From Acidimicrobiia bacterium (GTDB lineage Bacteria > Actinomycetota > Acidimicrobiia > IMCC26256 > BP-133): a stretch of 10,352 bases of DNA. Shown one piece after another: positions 1 to 6,390 of this stretch; position 1 is the first letter of the stretch, and the number at the start of each line of letters is the position of its first letter. A program made the translations under genes and the position numbers. The notes under the pieces are model-generated. The model saw only the letters and a program-made list of their open reading frames with translations. It had not been told where the DNA came from and did not search any database. The stretch covers positions 1 to 10,352 of the forward strand of contig JAICYE010000046.1 of assembly GCA_025934385.1 (NCBI GenBank). The letters run 5' to 3'.

Positions 1-881
1 GGCTCGGGCCGATAGAGCTCGATCGCCGGCGAGATGAGCCGGGCAGGGGGCAGTGCCAGCGGCGCGTACGGCGACTGGGCGGCGGGAAGTGCCCGGGGCT
101 GCAGGAAAACTGGGACAGCGTGGGCGAGCCTGGTCGTCGCTGGCTCCTCCTCGACCACGGAAGCTATGACGACCGGGAGCGGCTCGGCCGGCGCGCCCAG
201 TTCGGCGGGCGGGTCGGCGTCGCCCGCATCGCTCCCACCGACCCACTCCCGGATCTGGGCTTCGGGGACGTTGAACCAGCGCGCCAGGGCATCCAGCGAC
301 GCGCCCTTCGCCAGTGACTCCAGGGCCAGTTCGATGATGGTTTCCGGCGGGGCGGAGTCGTCCGGTGTTGCCGGGACAGCGGCCTCGTCCTGCGGGGGCC
401 ATGGGCTCACCGGCTCCGAACCGGCCGTTGCTCCGGTGATCGACGTGGCGCCCAGGAGCTTCGGTTCAGGGGCCTGGCGGGTTCGGTTGAGCTGGGCTGC
501 CCGTCTGGCTAGAACCGGCCGATTCGCCGCTGGTTCCTGAACTCGGATGGGCTGCGGGGCCGTGACCCTTTCGCTGTCGCCGGCCCTCCGATTGGTGCTG
601 CTCTTCTTCTTGGCCGGTACGGCTTGCCGGGCGGCGCCTGTTTTCTTTGCCGGAACGCCCTGCATGGGGGCCGACTCTGCGGCATCAGCGCCGTTGGGAC
701 TGTGAACGGCCTCCGCCGCTTCGGACAGCCACTCCTGGACGAATGCCTGGGGGACAGCGAACTCCTCGGCGAGCTCGGCCACCGATTTGCCGGCGGCCAG
801 GAAACGCTGGACGACGGCGACCTGGATCGGGTGTGGATTTGAGGTCCCCGCCTTCGCCTGGCGCGGTGTGGTGGGTTCCAT
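1..881 (-). CDS. Unrecognised protein with two helix-turn-helix-like repeats (partial, runs off left edge)
   Basis: Reading leftwards from an ATG at 881, this frame stays open for 293 codons to the window edge, so the C-terminus is missing. GGAG lies 7 bases before the ATG and fixes this start over an in-frame ATG at 929, which has no ribosome-binding site. Residues 26-52 and 188-214 align without gaps at 12 of 27 positions (shared L, A, G, S, LA, F, VP, A, EW), including AVPQAFVQEW against NVPEAQIREW. Each unit looks like a small helix-turn-helix with the recognition helix ending in E-W. They are joined by a long Ala/Pro linker with lysine clusters (PAKK, PAKKKSS, residues 77-95), and the visible C-terminal part is Pro/Ala-rich. 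I do not recognise a named family. DNA binding is inferred from the repeat shape only. It lies 112 bp downstream of a polysaccharide gene pair on the same strand and could be co-transcribed with it. Confidence 0.72.
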   Translation of the reverse strand, partial: MEPTTPRQAKAGTSNPHPIQVAVVQRFLAAGKSVAELAEEFAVPQAFVQEWLSEAAEAVHSPNGADAAESAPMQGVPAKKTGAARQAVPAKKKSSTNRRAGDSERVTAPQPIRVQEPAANRPVLARRAAQLNRTRQAPEPKLLGATSITGATAGSEPVSPWPPQDEAAVPATPDDSAPPETIIELALESLAKGASLDALARWFNVPEAQIREWVGGSDAGDADPPAELGAPAEPLPVVIASVVEEEPATTRLAHAVPVFLQPRALPAAQSPYAPLALPPARLISPAIELYRPE

Positions 882-993
882 CGCTCTACTCCGATTGGAG
901 AACGGATCGGACCGGCTGTCGTTTCGCATACGGGAAGCCAGCGGCGCGACAGTCCCTGGCCTACGCCACGGGAACGCTGCTGCGGCGACCCGA

Positions 994-2172
994 TTACGGG
1001 GGCGAAATCGGCCGCAACCGATCCGAACCTTCCCCGAGCCGCTCGCTGAGGAGGGCATATGCCGCGAGTGTGCGGGCGATGACGCGCGCCTGGTCGAACT
1101 CGCGGTGCGCTTTGGCCAGCGCGGCCTTGCCCAGGCGGCGGCGTTCCTCGGCGTCGCCGGCGAGGTGGTCGATGGCCGCTTCGAGGGCGGCACCGTCCCG
1201 GGCGGGGACGAGCAGCCCCGTCCGGTCGTGATCGACCACCTCCCGGCAGCCGCGGATGTCGGTGGCGACGATCGGGAGACCGGAAGCGGCGGCTTCCATG
1301 GCGGACCGGGGGAAGCCCTCGCGGTGGGAGGCCAGGACGTACACGTCAAAGGCAGCATAGAGGCGCTCAGGGTCGTCTCGATGGCCGAGGAACCGGACGC
1401 CGGCCCCTTCGGCCGCCGCCACGTCGGCTTCGGTCAGGGGGTCGCCCTTGTCGGCGTCGAACGGACCGGCGACGACCATCGCCAGGTCTCGGCGGCGGGC
1501 CAGCAGCCGGCCGGCGGCGGCGAACAGTTCGGCGTAGCCCTTCTCCCAGACGAGCCGCCCCACCGCCCCGACCAGGACCTGATCGTCCCCAACGCCGAGT
1601 TCGGCCCGCACGGCCGTCCGCACGGATTCGGATTGAGGATGGAACCGCCCGAGGTCGACGCCGTTGCCGAGGAGCCGGAGCTTCGCCGGGGGGACATGGA
1701 GGCGGGCGAGGGTCGCACGGTCTTCGGGGTTCTGGATCAACTCCACGTCGCTACAGCCGGCGGCCAGGCGCTCCAGGGCGTAGACGGGCAGGCGCCGCAG
1801 CGGTCTGTCGACCGGTTGCGCGTACAGGCCGTGCTGGGTATTCACGACCAGCGGCACTCCGGCGGCGCGGGCGGCCAGGCGGCCATAGACGCCCGGTTTG
1901 GGGTTGTGGGTGTGGACGATGGCGGGCCGCAGCGAGCGGAAGAGTCGGTAGAGTTCGGCGGCCGCGGCCATGTCCTGACCAAGGGCGAACGCCCGGGTGG
2001 CATGGCCCAACGGGTGATGGACAATGCCGTCGGCCTCGAGGCCCGCGACATACGGGCCCGGGGCGGACGCCGTGTGCACCTCGTAACCGGCGTCGAGAAA
2101 CGCCCGCAGCTGCGGGCCGAGCAGCAACTCGAGACTGCTGTCGGTGGTGGTGACGTGGAGGAGCCGCGTCAT
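994..2172 (-). CDS. Glycosyltransferase family 4 (GT-B fold)
   Basis: A complete 392-residue protein of normal GT4 length. The N-terminal Rossmann half starts RLLHVTTTDSS and carries HTHNPKPG at 87-94, a signature common in GT4 enzymes of capsule, exopolysaccharide and O-antigen loci. The C-terminal donor-binding half starts near VGAVGRLVWEKG (201-212) and has the EX7E motif as E285 and E293 in HREGFPRSAMEAAASG, followed by LPIVATDIRGCREVV. No signal peptide or membrane span is seen, so it should act at the cytoplasmic membrane face on a lipid-linked or sugar-nucleotide substrate. Retaining transfer from a nucleotide-diphospho-sugar is the family rule; donor and acceptor cannot be read. It starts 25 bp after the nucleotide-sugar dehydrogenase gene, so the two probably form an operon, with the dehydrogenase supplying a uronic-acid-type donor. 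The start ATG (cat at 2170-2172) has only a weak Shine-Dalgarno sequence, compatible with translation coupled to the upstream gene. Confidence 0.92.
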   Translation of the reverse strand: MTRLLHVTTTDSSLELLLGPQLRAFLDAGYEVHTASAPGPYVAGLEADGIVHHPLGHATRAFALGQDMAAAAELYRLFRSLRPAIVHTHNPKPGVYGRLAARAAGVPLVVNTQHGLYAQPVDRPLRRLPVYALERLAAGCSDVELIQNPEDRATLARLHVPPAKLRLLGNGVDLGRFHPQSESVRTAVRAELGVGDDQVLVGAVGRLVWEKGYAELFAAAGRLLARRRDLAMVVAGPFDADKGDPLTEADVAAAEGAGVRFLGHRDDPERLYAAFDVYVLASHREGFPRSAMEAAASGLPIVATDIRGCREVVDHDRTGLLVPARDGAALEAAIDHLAGDAEERRRLGKAALAKAHREFDQARVIARTLAAYALLSERLGEGSDRLRPISPP

Positions 2173-2197
2173 GTCGAGCTCGTCCGGCCGTCGAGCG

Positions 2198-3487
2198 CTA
2201 CAGGTACTCGACGTGGTCGGCGGCCGGCACGACCCGGCGGGTGTCGAGCACGTAGGGCGCCTCGGCCACCACCATGTCGAGATCGAAGTCGTCGTGGTCG
2301 GTCAGCATCACGACCGCGTCGGCGGCCCGGAGTTCCTTGGCCGTGAGCGACACGAGCTCGATGCCGGCCGGCAGCGCCCGGAAGGCGACGTGCGTGTCGA
2401 CGGCCCGGACATCGGCGCCGAGCGCGACGAGGCGCTCCGCCACCACCAGCGCCGGCGATTCCCGGGCGTCGCTGGTGTTGCGCTTGTAGGCCAGTCCGAG
2501 GATTAGGACCCGGCTGCCGTTGACCGACTTGCGCCGCCGGTTGAGGCCGTAGGTGAGGCGGCGGACGACGTAGTCGGGCATGTGGTCGTTGACGTCGTTG
2601 GCCAGCTCCACGAACCGGAACGTGTGGCCGAGGGAGCGCCGCACCCGCCAGGACAGGTACGACGGGTCGATCGGCAGGCAGTGACCGCCCACGCCCGGGC
2701 CCGGGGTGAACCGCATGTACCCGAACGGCTTGCTGCTGGCAGCGTCGATGGCCGACCAGACGTCGATCCCCAGATCGCCGGCGAACATGGCCAGTTCGTT
2801 GACCAGGGCGACATTGACGTGCCGGAACGTGTTCTCGAGCAGCTTGGTGAGCTCGGCCTCCTTGGGCCCGGCCACCGGCACCGTGTTATCGACCAGCGAG
2901 GAGTAGAAGGCGTCGACGGCGGACAGCGAGTCGGCGTCGATGCCGGAGACGACCTTTGGCGTGTTGACGAACGTCCACTTCGGGTTGCCCGGATCGATCC
3001 GCTCGGGGCTGTAGCCCAGGTGGAAGTCGGCCCCCCCCACGAGGCCCGACATCTCCTCGAGGATGGGCTTCACGAGCTCTTCGGTGGTGCCGGGGTAGGT
3101 GGTCGACTCGAGCACGACGGTGGCCCCCGGCCGAAGATACCGTCCGAGGGTGCGGGCCGAGGCCTCGATGTAGCTCAGGTCGGGCACGCCGTCCCGGAGC
3201 GGGGTCGGCACGGTGATGACGGCGACGTCGAAGCCGGCGCAGTCGCGCTCCGCCGTCGTCGCCCTGTAGCGGCCGGTGGCGAGCGCCGCCTGCAGGACGG
3301 CGTCGGTGACGTCTTCGACGTAGGACTCTCCGGCGTTGAGCCGCTTCACCCTGGCCTCGTCGACATCGAACCCGACGACGGAATAGCCCCGGGCGACCGC
3401 CTGCATCGAAACCGGCAGCCCCACGTACCCCTGACCCATGAGCACCAGGCGTCGGACGGGGATCGCGGCAAGATCAGGCGTCGTCAT
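2198..3487 (-). CDS. Nucleotide-sugar dehydrogenase (UDP-GlcNAc/ManNAc 6-dehydrogenase, WbpA/WecC-like)
   Basis: A 429-residue enzyme of the UDP-glucose/GDP-mannose dehydrogenase family, which performs two successive NAD-dependent oxidations of the sugar C6 alcohol to a carboxylate. Residues 14-40 hold the NAD-binding Rossmann motif (LVLMGQGYVGLP), followed by FDVDEARV. The central domain has SPERIDPGNPKW (160-171), K215 and N219 in TKLLENTF, and the catalytic cysteine C270 in GPGVGGHCLPIDPSYLSW. The C-terminal domain begins with VLILGLAYKRNTSDARESP (327-345). The SPER-DPGN pattern and VGGHCLPIDP are more typical of the UDP-N-acetylhexosamine branch (WbpA, WecC) than of UDP-glucose dehydrogenase, but the exact sugar is inferred. 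The open frame extends further upstream, but ATG 3487 gives the family's usual length and N-terminus and sits 7 bp after a good -10 box. The product probably feeds the GT4 enzyme encoded just downstream. Confidence 0.93.
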   Translation of the reverse strand: MTTPDLAAIPVRRLVLMGQGYVGLPVSMQAVARGYSVVGFDVDEARVKRLNAGESYVEDVTDAVLQAALATGRYRATTAERDCAGFDVAVITVPTPLRDGVPDLSYIEASARTLGRYLRPGATVVLESTTYPGTTEELVKPILEEMSGLVGGADFHLGYSPERIDPGNPKWTFVNTPKVVSGIDADSLSAVDAFYSSLVDNTVPVAGPKEAELTKLLENTFRHVNVALVNELAMFAGDLGIDVWSAIDAASSKPFGYMRFTPGPGVGGHCLPIDPSYLSWRVRRSLGHTFRFVELANDVNDHMPDYVVRRLTYGLNRRRKSVNGSRVLILGLAYKRNTSDARESPALVVAERLVALGADVRAVDTHVAFRALPAGIELVSLTAKELRAADAVVMLTDHDDFDLDMVVAEAPYVLDTRRVVPAADHVEYL

Positions 3488-3494
3488 GTCCTTG

Positions 3495-3522
3495 AGGGTA
3501 CGGATGCACCGCAACGTGCCAA
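3495..3522 (-). promoter_or_regulatory. Promoter of the dehydrogenase-glycosyltransferase operon, probably leaderless
   Basis: Read on the minus strand, TTGGCA (3522-3517) and TACCCT (3500-3495) are 16 bp apart. The -10 box ends 7 bases before the ATG at 3487. A start site about 7 bases downstream of the -10 would fall on or next to the ATG, giving a leaderless or nearly leaderless mRNA, which is common in actinobacteria. The only Shine-Dalgarno-like sequence (AAGGA) is one base from the ATG, too close to work normally, which agrees with this reading. Box recognition is by eye. Confidence 0.55.
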
Positions 3523-3653
3523 TGGGGAGCCGACCGGCACGCGGCATTCGTCCCGGTCGCGCCCGAAGCGGTTCGGACCAGTTGTCCGCATCGGGGCGGA
3601 TCACGCAGATTGGGTGCAACCGGCATTGCCGCTGCCGCCGGCCGCGGCGCACG

Positions 3654-3659
3654 TAGCAT
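3654..3659 (+). promoter_or_regulatory. Possible -10 box of the Kelch lipoprotein gene
   Basis: TAGCAT fits the TANNNT -10 pattern and ends 3 bases before ATG 3663 and 6 bases before the GTG that is codon 2. No Shine-Dalgarno sequence precedes the ATG. A leaderless transcript starting at or near the GTG at 3666 is therefore possible, shortening the protein by one residue. A weak -35 (CTGCCG, 3632-3637) lies 16 bp upstream. This is a tentative call. Confidence 0.3.
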
Positions 3660-3662
3660 CGC

Positions 3663-4862
3663 ATGGTGGGGTTCCGCCGGTGGTCGGGCCGGGGTCTGAA
3701 GTGGTCGTCGGCGATGCTGCTGGCGCTGCTGGTGGGGTGTTCGACGTCGGGTTCGACGGCGCCGGCCCGTCCGACCGGGGCGGCCAAAGCGGCGGCGACG
3801 CCCCCTTCGTCGACGACCTCGGTCGAGCACGGTTCCTGGCGGCACATCGCCGAACCGCCGATCCCTCGGGCCGGGGGCATGGCCACCGCCTGGACCGGCC
3901 GGCTGCTGGTGGCCTGGGGCGGCGGGTCGGGGGGCGGGGGCAACTGGCAGTCGTCGGCGGCCGGCGCCGCCTACGACCCGACCGCCGACCGGTGGGAGAC
4001 GCTCCCGCCGGCGCCGGTGCCCGGCCGCATCGGGGCCAGCGCGGTGTGGACCGGCCGGGAGGTGCTGGTCTGGGGCGGGCAGGCCGGGCCCGACACGATC
4101 TTCGCCGACGGCGCCGCCTACGACCCCGAGGCGAAGCGGTGGCGGACGCTGCCGCCGGCCCCCACCGGCCCCCGCACCGGGCACCAGGCGGTGTGGACGG
4201 GCCATGAGATGGTCGTCTGGGGCGGCTACGGCCGCTGCTGCCCGATCGACAGCGTCATCCACGACCCGGCGGCCGCCGCCTACGACCCGGCGACGAACCG
4301 GTGGCGGCGCATCGCCGACGTCCCCCCGCCGTGGAGCGGCGACGACGGGTTCGCCGCCACCGTGGCGGTCGACGGCCGGCCGTTCGTCTGGCGGCGGGGC
4401 AAGCTCGGCGCCTACGACCCGGCAACCGACCGCTGGTCCGAAGTGGCGGGGGCGCCGCCCATCGGCCCCGTCCCGCCCGGCAGCACCATCGACCCCGTCA
4501 CCCTGGCCGCGGCCGCCGGCGGCGACGTCTTCACCTGGGTGGGCAACGCCGGCCACCTCGCCGGTGCCGCCTGGCGCCCGTCCACCTCGGCCTGGCGGCC
4601 GGCGGCGCCGCTCGATGCCCAGACCGGGTCGACCATCGTGGCCGCCGGGCCCGACCGGCTGTTCGTGGCCGCCGGCCAGTCGGCCCGGATCCTCGAGTAC
4701 CGCATCGCCGACAACCGGTGGAGCGAGCTGCCGCTGCCGCCGTTCCCGACCCGCAGCGACGCCACCCTGGCGTGGACGGGCTCTGAGCTCCTCGTCTGGG
4801 GCGGCAACGGCGACGAGGGCCCGGAGATGGACGGCGCTGCCTGGCGCTGCTGCGGCTCGTAG
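3663..4862 (+). CDS. Kelch-repeat beta-propeller lipoprotein
   Basis: A 399-residue exported lipoprotein. The N-terminus has basic residues (MVGFRRWSGRGLK), a hydrophobic stretch and a lipobox LLVGC, with C26 the predicted lipidated residue, then a Ser/Thr/Pro/Ala-rich tether to about residue 56. The rest is a Kelch/galactose-oxidase-like propeller. The unit GAAYDP-x4-RW, a short Pro-rich loop, VWTG-x-E-x-LVWGG recurs, with clear copies at 101-139, 150-188 and 206-243 and weaker ones at 249-294, 301-338 and 345-381, plus a partial first unit at 59-87. Counting strands gives about seven blades. The C-terminal DGAAW may close the ring by supplying a missing strand to blade 1. Two vicinal cysteine pairs (C192-C193, C396-C397) are unusual. 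No galactose-oxidase active-site pattern is evident, so a binding or scaffold role at the cell surface is more likely than catalysis. It is transcribed divergently from the polysaccharide pair; a link to it is only contextual. Confidence 0.85.
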   Translation: MVGFRRWSGRGLKWSSAMLLALLVGCSTSGSTAPARPTGAAKAAATPPSSTTSVEHGSWRHIAEPPIPRAGGMATAWTGRLLVAWGGGSGGGGNWQSSAAGAAYDPTADRWETLPPAPVPGRIGASAVWTGREVLVWGGQAGPDTIFADGAAYDPEAKRWRTLPPAPTGPRTGHQAVWTGHEMVVWGGYGRCCPIDSVIHDPAAAAYDPATNRWRRIADVPPPWSGDDGFAATVAVDGRPFVWRRGKLGAYDPATDRWSEVAGAPPIGPVPPGSTIDPVTLAAAAGGDVFTWVGNAGHLAGAAWRPSTSAWRPAAPLDAQTGSTIVAAGPDRLFVAAGQSARILEYRIADNRWSELPLPPFPTRSDATLAWTGSELLVWGGNGDEGPEMDGAAWRCCGS

Positions 4863-4872
4863 CGCCCCGAAC

Positions 4873-4899
4873 TCTCAGGCCGTCTCAGCCCTCTCTCAG
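4873..4899. promoter_or_regulatory. Three TCTCAG direct repeats at helical spacing (putative response-regulator site)
   Basis: TCTCAG occurs at 4873-4878, 4883-4888 and 4894-4899, with starts 10 and 11 bp apart, so all three hexamers lie on one face of the helix. Direct repeats with this period are the usual binding architecture of OmpR/PhoB-family response regulators. From memory, mycobacterial MprA boxes are similar CTCAG-type repeats; I cannot verify that here. The array begins 10 bp after the Kelch gene's stop codon and about 115 bp before the next start, so it most likely controls the secreted-protein gene at 5015. Confidence 0.42.
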
Positions 4900-4954
4900 C
4901 CCCCGCCCGCCGGCGGCGCGAATAGAAACCGGGAGCTGACGGTCGATTCCGACA

Positions 4955-4972
4955 TTCCGGACAAATCCGGAA
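4955..4972. promoter_or_regulatory. 18-bp perfect palindrome (possible operator)
   Basis: TTCCGGA (4955-4961) and TCCGGAA (4966-4972) are perfect inverted repeats around the spacer CAAA, 42 bp upstream of the ATG at 5015. The site is too far from any stop codon and too short in its loop context to be a convincing terminator, and its position suits an operator or a 5' UTR hairpin. The binding factor is unknown. Confidence 0.35.
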
Positions 4973-5003
4973 AGTCCCGCAACGCACCAGGGCCGCTCAA
5001 TCG

Positions 5004-5011
5004 AAGGAGGG
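5004..5011 (+). promoter_or_regulatory. Strong ribosome-binding site for the secreted protein
   Basis: AAGGAGGG lies 3 bases before ATG 5015. It is the strongest Shine-Dalgarno sequence in the window, fixes the start and indicates a leadered, well-translated mRNA, in contrast to the apparently leaderless neighbours. Confidence 0.75.
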
Positions 5012-5014
5012 TGC

Positions 5015-5914
5015 ATGGGGCAGGTCAAACGGCAGCTCGTCATCTGGGCCGCCATCGCTACCACGACCGCCGCCCTGCCGGGTCTGGCGCTGGCCAATAC
5101 CGCCAGCCCCGACTTCGGCGGAGGACATCACGGCCGTGACCATCAGCACGGCAACACCAAGCTGGCCGTTTCCGGGCGGGCGCTGAGCCGGGGAGAGCAC
5201 GACGCCTACGGGATGCAGATCCGGGGTCGCAGCGGCGACAAGCCCACCGATGCCGGCGGGATGGTCCGCTTCGCCCACCGGGCCGACAACATGGGCGAGG
5301 GCCTCGTCGGCCAGATCTCGTGCCTCAGCGAGGACCAGGCCGGCGTCGTCACCGTGACCGGCACGATCAAGCGGGGCGGCACCCGGGCCTCCAAGGGCGA
5401 CAAGGGCAAGAAGGGCCTCGAGCCGGGCAGCGACACCGCGGCCATGAGCGACGACGACGGCACCGCCATGCTCGACGAGCTGGCGCCGTGGGACGACAGC
5501 GACTCCGCCGACCTCGCCGCCGCCGACGACTCGGCGGACTCGACCGACTCGGCGCCAGCCGACACCGTCGCCGCCGACCCGAAGCCGCCGACCCTGCCGG
5601 GCGCCCCGTCGGCTCCCAACATGCCGCCCAACAAGGACCCGAACAAGAAGCACGACGGCAAGAAGGGCGGCGAACTGGCCGGGAAGGCCTTCGCCTTCAC
5701 GATCGACGTCGCCGGCAAGCCGCAGCACTTCTCCCAGCCGAAGATCGGCGACAAGGGCACGCTGGCCGCCTGCAGCGGCGGCGGTGCTCCGGTCGCCGTC
5801 ACCCGGGGGGGCTTCCGTACCCGCGACGCCAACGGCACCAAGGGCGAGAAGGGTGACAAGCACCATGACGGCAGCCACCGGGGAGGCCACCGTCACGGTT
5901 GGTGGCGCCGCTAG
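5015..5914 (+). CDS. Unrecognised secreted protein with charge-block insert and His-rich tail
   Basis: A 299-residue protein whose family I do not recognise. Residues 1-27 form a signal peptide (MGQVKRQLVIW, hydrophobic core, LALA before N28), so it should be exported. Two short beta-like parts flank a long low-complexity stretch: residues 48-120 (TKLAVSGRALSRG, GGMVRFAHRADNMGEG, GQISCLSEDQAGVVTVTGTI) and 221-270 (GKAFAFTIDVAGKPQHFSQP, KGTLAACSGGGAPVAVTRGG). Between them lie a lysine-rich run (127-133), an acidic D/E/S/A block (139-189), a proline-rich segment (189-209) and a second lysine-rich block (207-218). The pattern reads as one small domain split by an insert, with C103 and C253 as a possible disulfide. 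Residues 38-46 and 283-294 are rich in His, Asp and Gly (HHGRDHQHG, HHDGSHRGGHRHG), suggesting metal binding. It has its own strong ribosome-binding site and a repeat-rich upstream region; a strong hairpin follows the stop. The secreted call is firm and everything functional is inference. Confidence 0.8.
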   Translation: MGQVKRQLVIWAAIATTTAALPGLALANTASPDFGGGHHGRDHQHGNTKLAVSGRALSRGEHDAYGMQIRGRSGDKPTDAGGMVRFAHRADNMGEGLVGQISCLSEDQAGVVTVTGTIKRGGTRASKGDKGKKGLEPGSDTAAMSDDDGTAMLDELAPWDDSDSADLAAADDSADSTDSAPADTVAADPKPPTLPGAPSAPNMPPNKDPNKKHDGKKGGELAGKAFAFTIDVAGKPQHFSQPKIGDKGTLAACSGGGAPVAVTRGGFRTRDANGTKGEKGDKHHDGSHRGGHRHGWWRR

Positions 5915-5937
5915 CAGCTCGCACCACCACGACCGGT

Positions 5938-5982
5938 CTGCCGGTCTCGGACCCGCGCTGGCGACGGGTCCGGGGCCGGCAG
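5938..5982 (+). terminator. Long hairpin terminator after the secreted-protein gene
   Basis: Beginning 24 bases after the stop codon, positions 5938-5955 pair with 5965-5982 through 18 base pairs, two of them G-U, around a 9-base loop (CGCTGGCGA). The inner seven pairs (GGACCCG with CGGGTCC) are perfect. No U-tract follows, but actinobacterial terminators often lack one. It sits between convergent genes and would stop transcription coming from 5015. Confidence 0.7.
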
Positions 5983-6055
5983 GCTTCGGCGTGCTGGCGC
6001 ACTCCTCCGCAGGCCTCTGGCGGCGGGCCCCTGCCCTCCGGGCAATTTCGCCGCT

Positions 6056-6081
6056 TGTCGTGGGGCCCCGACCCCACGGCA
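6056..6081 (-). terminator. Hairpin terminator after the thrC-cysO operon
   Basis: On the minus strand this lies about 25 bases after the sulfur-carrier stop codon. CGTGGGG (6059-6065) pairs perfectly with CCCCACG (6072-6078) around a 6-base loop, extended by outer pairs to 6056/6081. It has no clear U-tract. It is distinct from the hairpin at 5938-5982, so each convergent transcript has its own terminator. Confidence 0.62.
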
Positions 6082-6105
6082 TTGCCGCGTTGCAGGCGGG
6101 GCTAT

Positions 6106-6381
6106 CTACCCTCCGGCGACGGCCGGGATGATCGATACGGCCTGGCCCTCGGCCACCGGCGTCGAGAGCCCGTCCAGGAACCGGATGTCCTCGTCGGCCA
6201 CGAACACGTTGACGAAGCGGCGCAGCGCTCCGGCCTCGTCGAAGAGGCGTTCGGCCATCCCGGGGTGGGCGGCGTCGAGGCTCTTGAGGACTTCGCCCAC
6301 GGTGGAGCCCTCGACCGAGACCTCGCCGGCGCCGCCGGTCAGCGTGCGCAGGGCGGTGGGGATGCGGACGGTCGTCGCCAT
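6106..6381 (-). CDS. cysO: CysO/MoaD/ThiS-type sulfur-carrier protein
   Basis: A 91-residue beta-grasp (ubiquitin-like) protein ending in the di-glycine tail PAVAGG. In this family the terminal glycine is adenylated by a MoeB/ThiF-type enzyme and converted to a thiocarboxylate that donates sulfide. Features resembling Mycobacterium tuberculosis CysO, from memory, are VRIPTALRTLTGG at 5-17, AERLFD at 43-48, RRFVNVFVADEDIRF at 54-68, and the exact C-terminus AVAGG. CysO supplies sulfur to the PLP enzyme CysM for cysteine synthesis from O-phosphoserine. Here the partner encoded next door is a threonine-synthase-family PLP enzyme; no cysM, mec or moeB gene is visible. The start is 9 bases after the upstream stop, with GAGGAG overlapping that gene's last codons, so translation is coupled. 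Homologues near other PLP enzymes act in methionine synthesis (HcyS of Wolinella). MoaD for molybdopterin is a less likely alternative given the context. Confidence 0.85.
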   Translation of the reverse strand: MATTVRIPTALRTLTGGAGEVSVEGSTVGEVLKSLDAAHPGMAERLFDEAGALRRFVNVFVADEDIRFLDGLSTPVAEGQAVSIIPAVAGG

Positions 6382-6390
6382 GACGTTGCT

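Noticed and set aside
989..1000. Small hairpin CCCG-ATTA-CGGG at the GT4 stop codon
   Set aside because: A 4-bp stem overlapping the stop codon is too weak to call a terminator in DNA this GC-rich.
787..2346. Long plus-strand open frame of 519 codons opposite the GT4 gene
   Set aside because: Shadow of the minus-strand glycosyltransferase; its translation is Gly/Arg/Asp-rich with no domain, while the opposite strand has clear GT4 motifs.
5384..5860. Collagen-like Gly-x-y triplets in the secreted protein (GDKGKKG, GTKGEKGDK)
   Set aside because: Only two or three consecutive triplets in two places, too few for a triple helix.
6032..6044. Small hairpin TGCCC-TCC-GGGCA between the two terminators
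   Set aside because: Five base pairs only; the larger stems on either side already explain termination.
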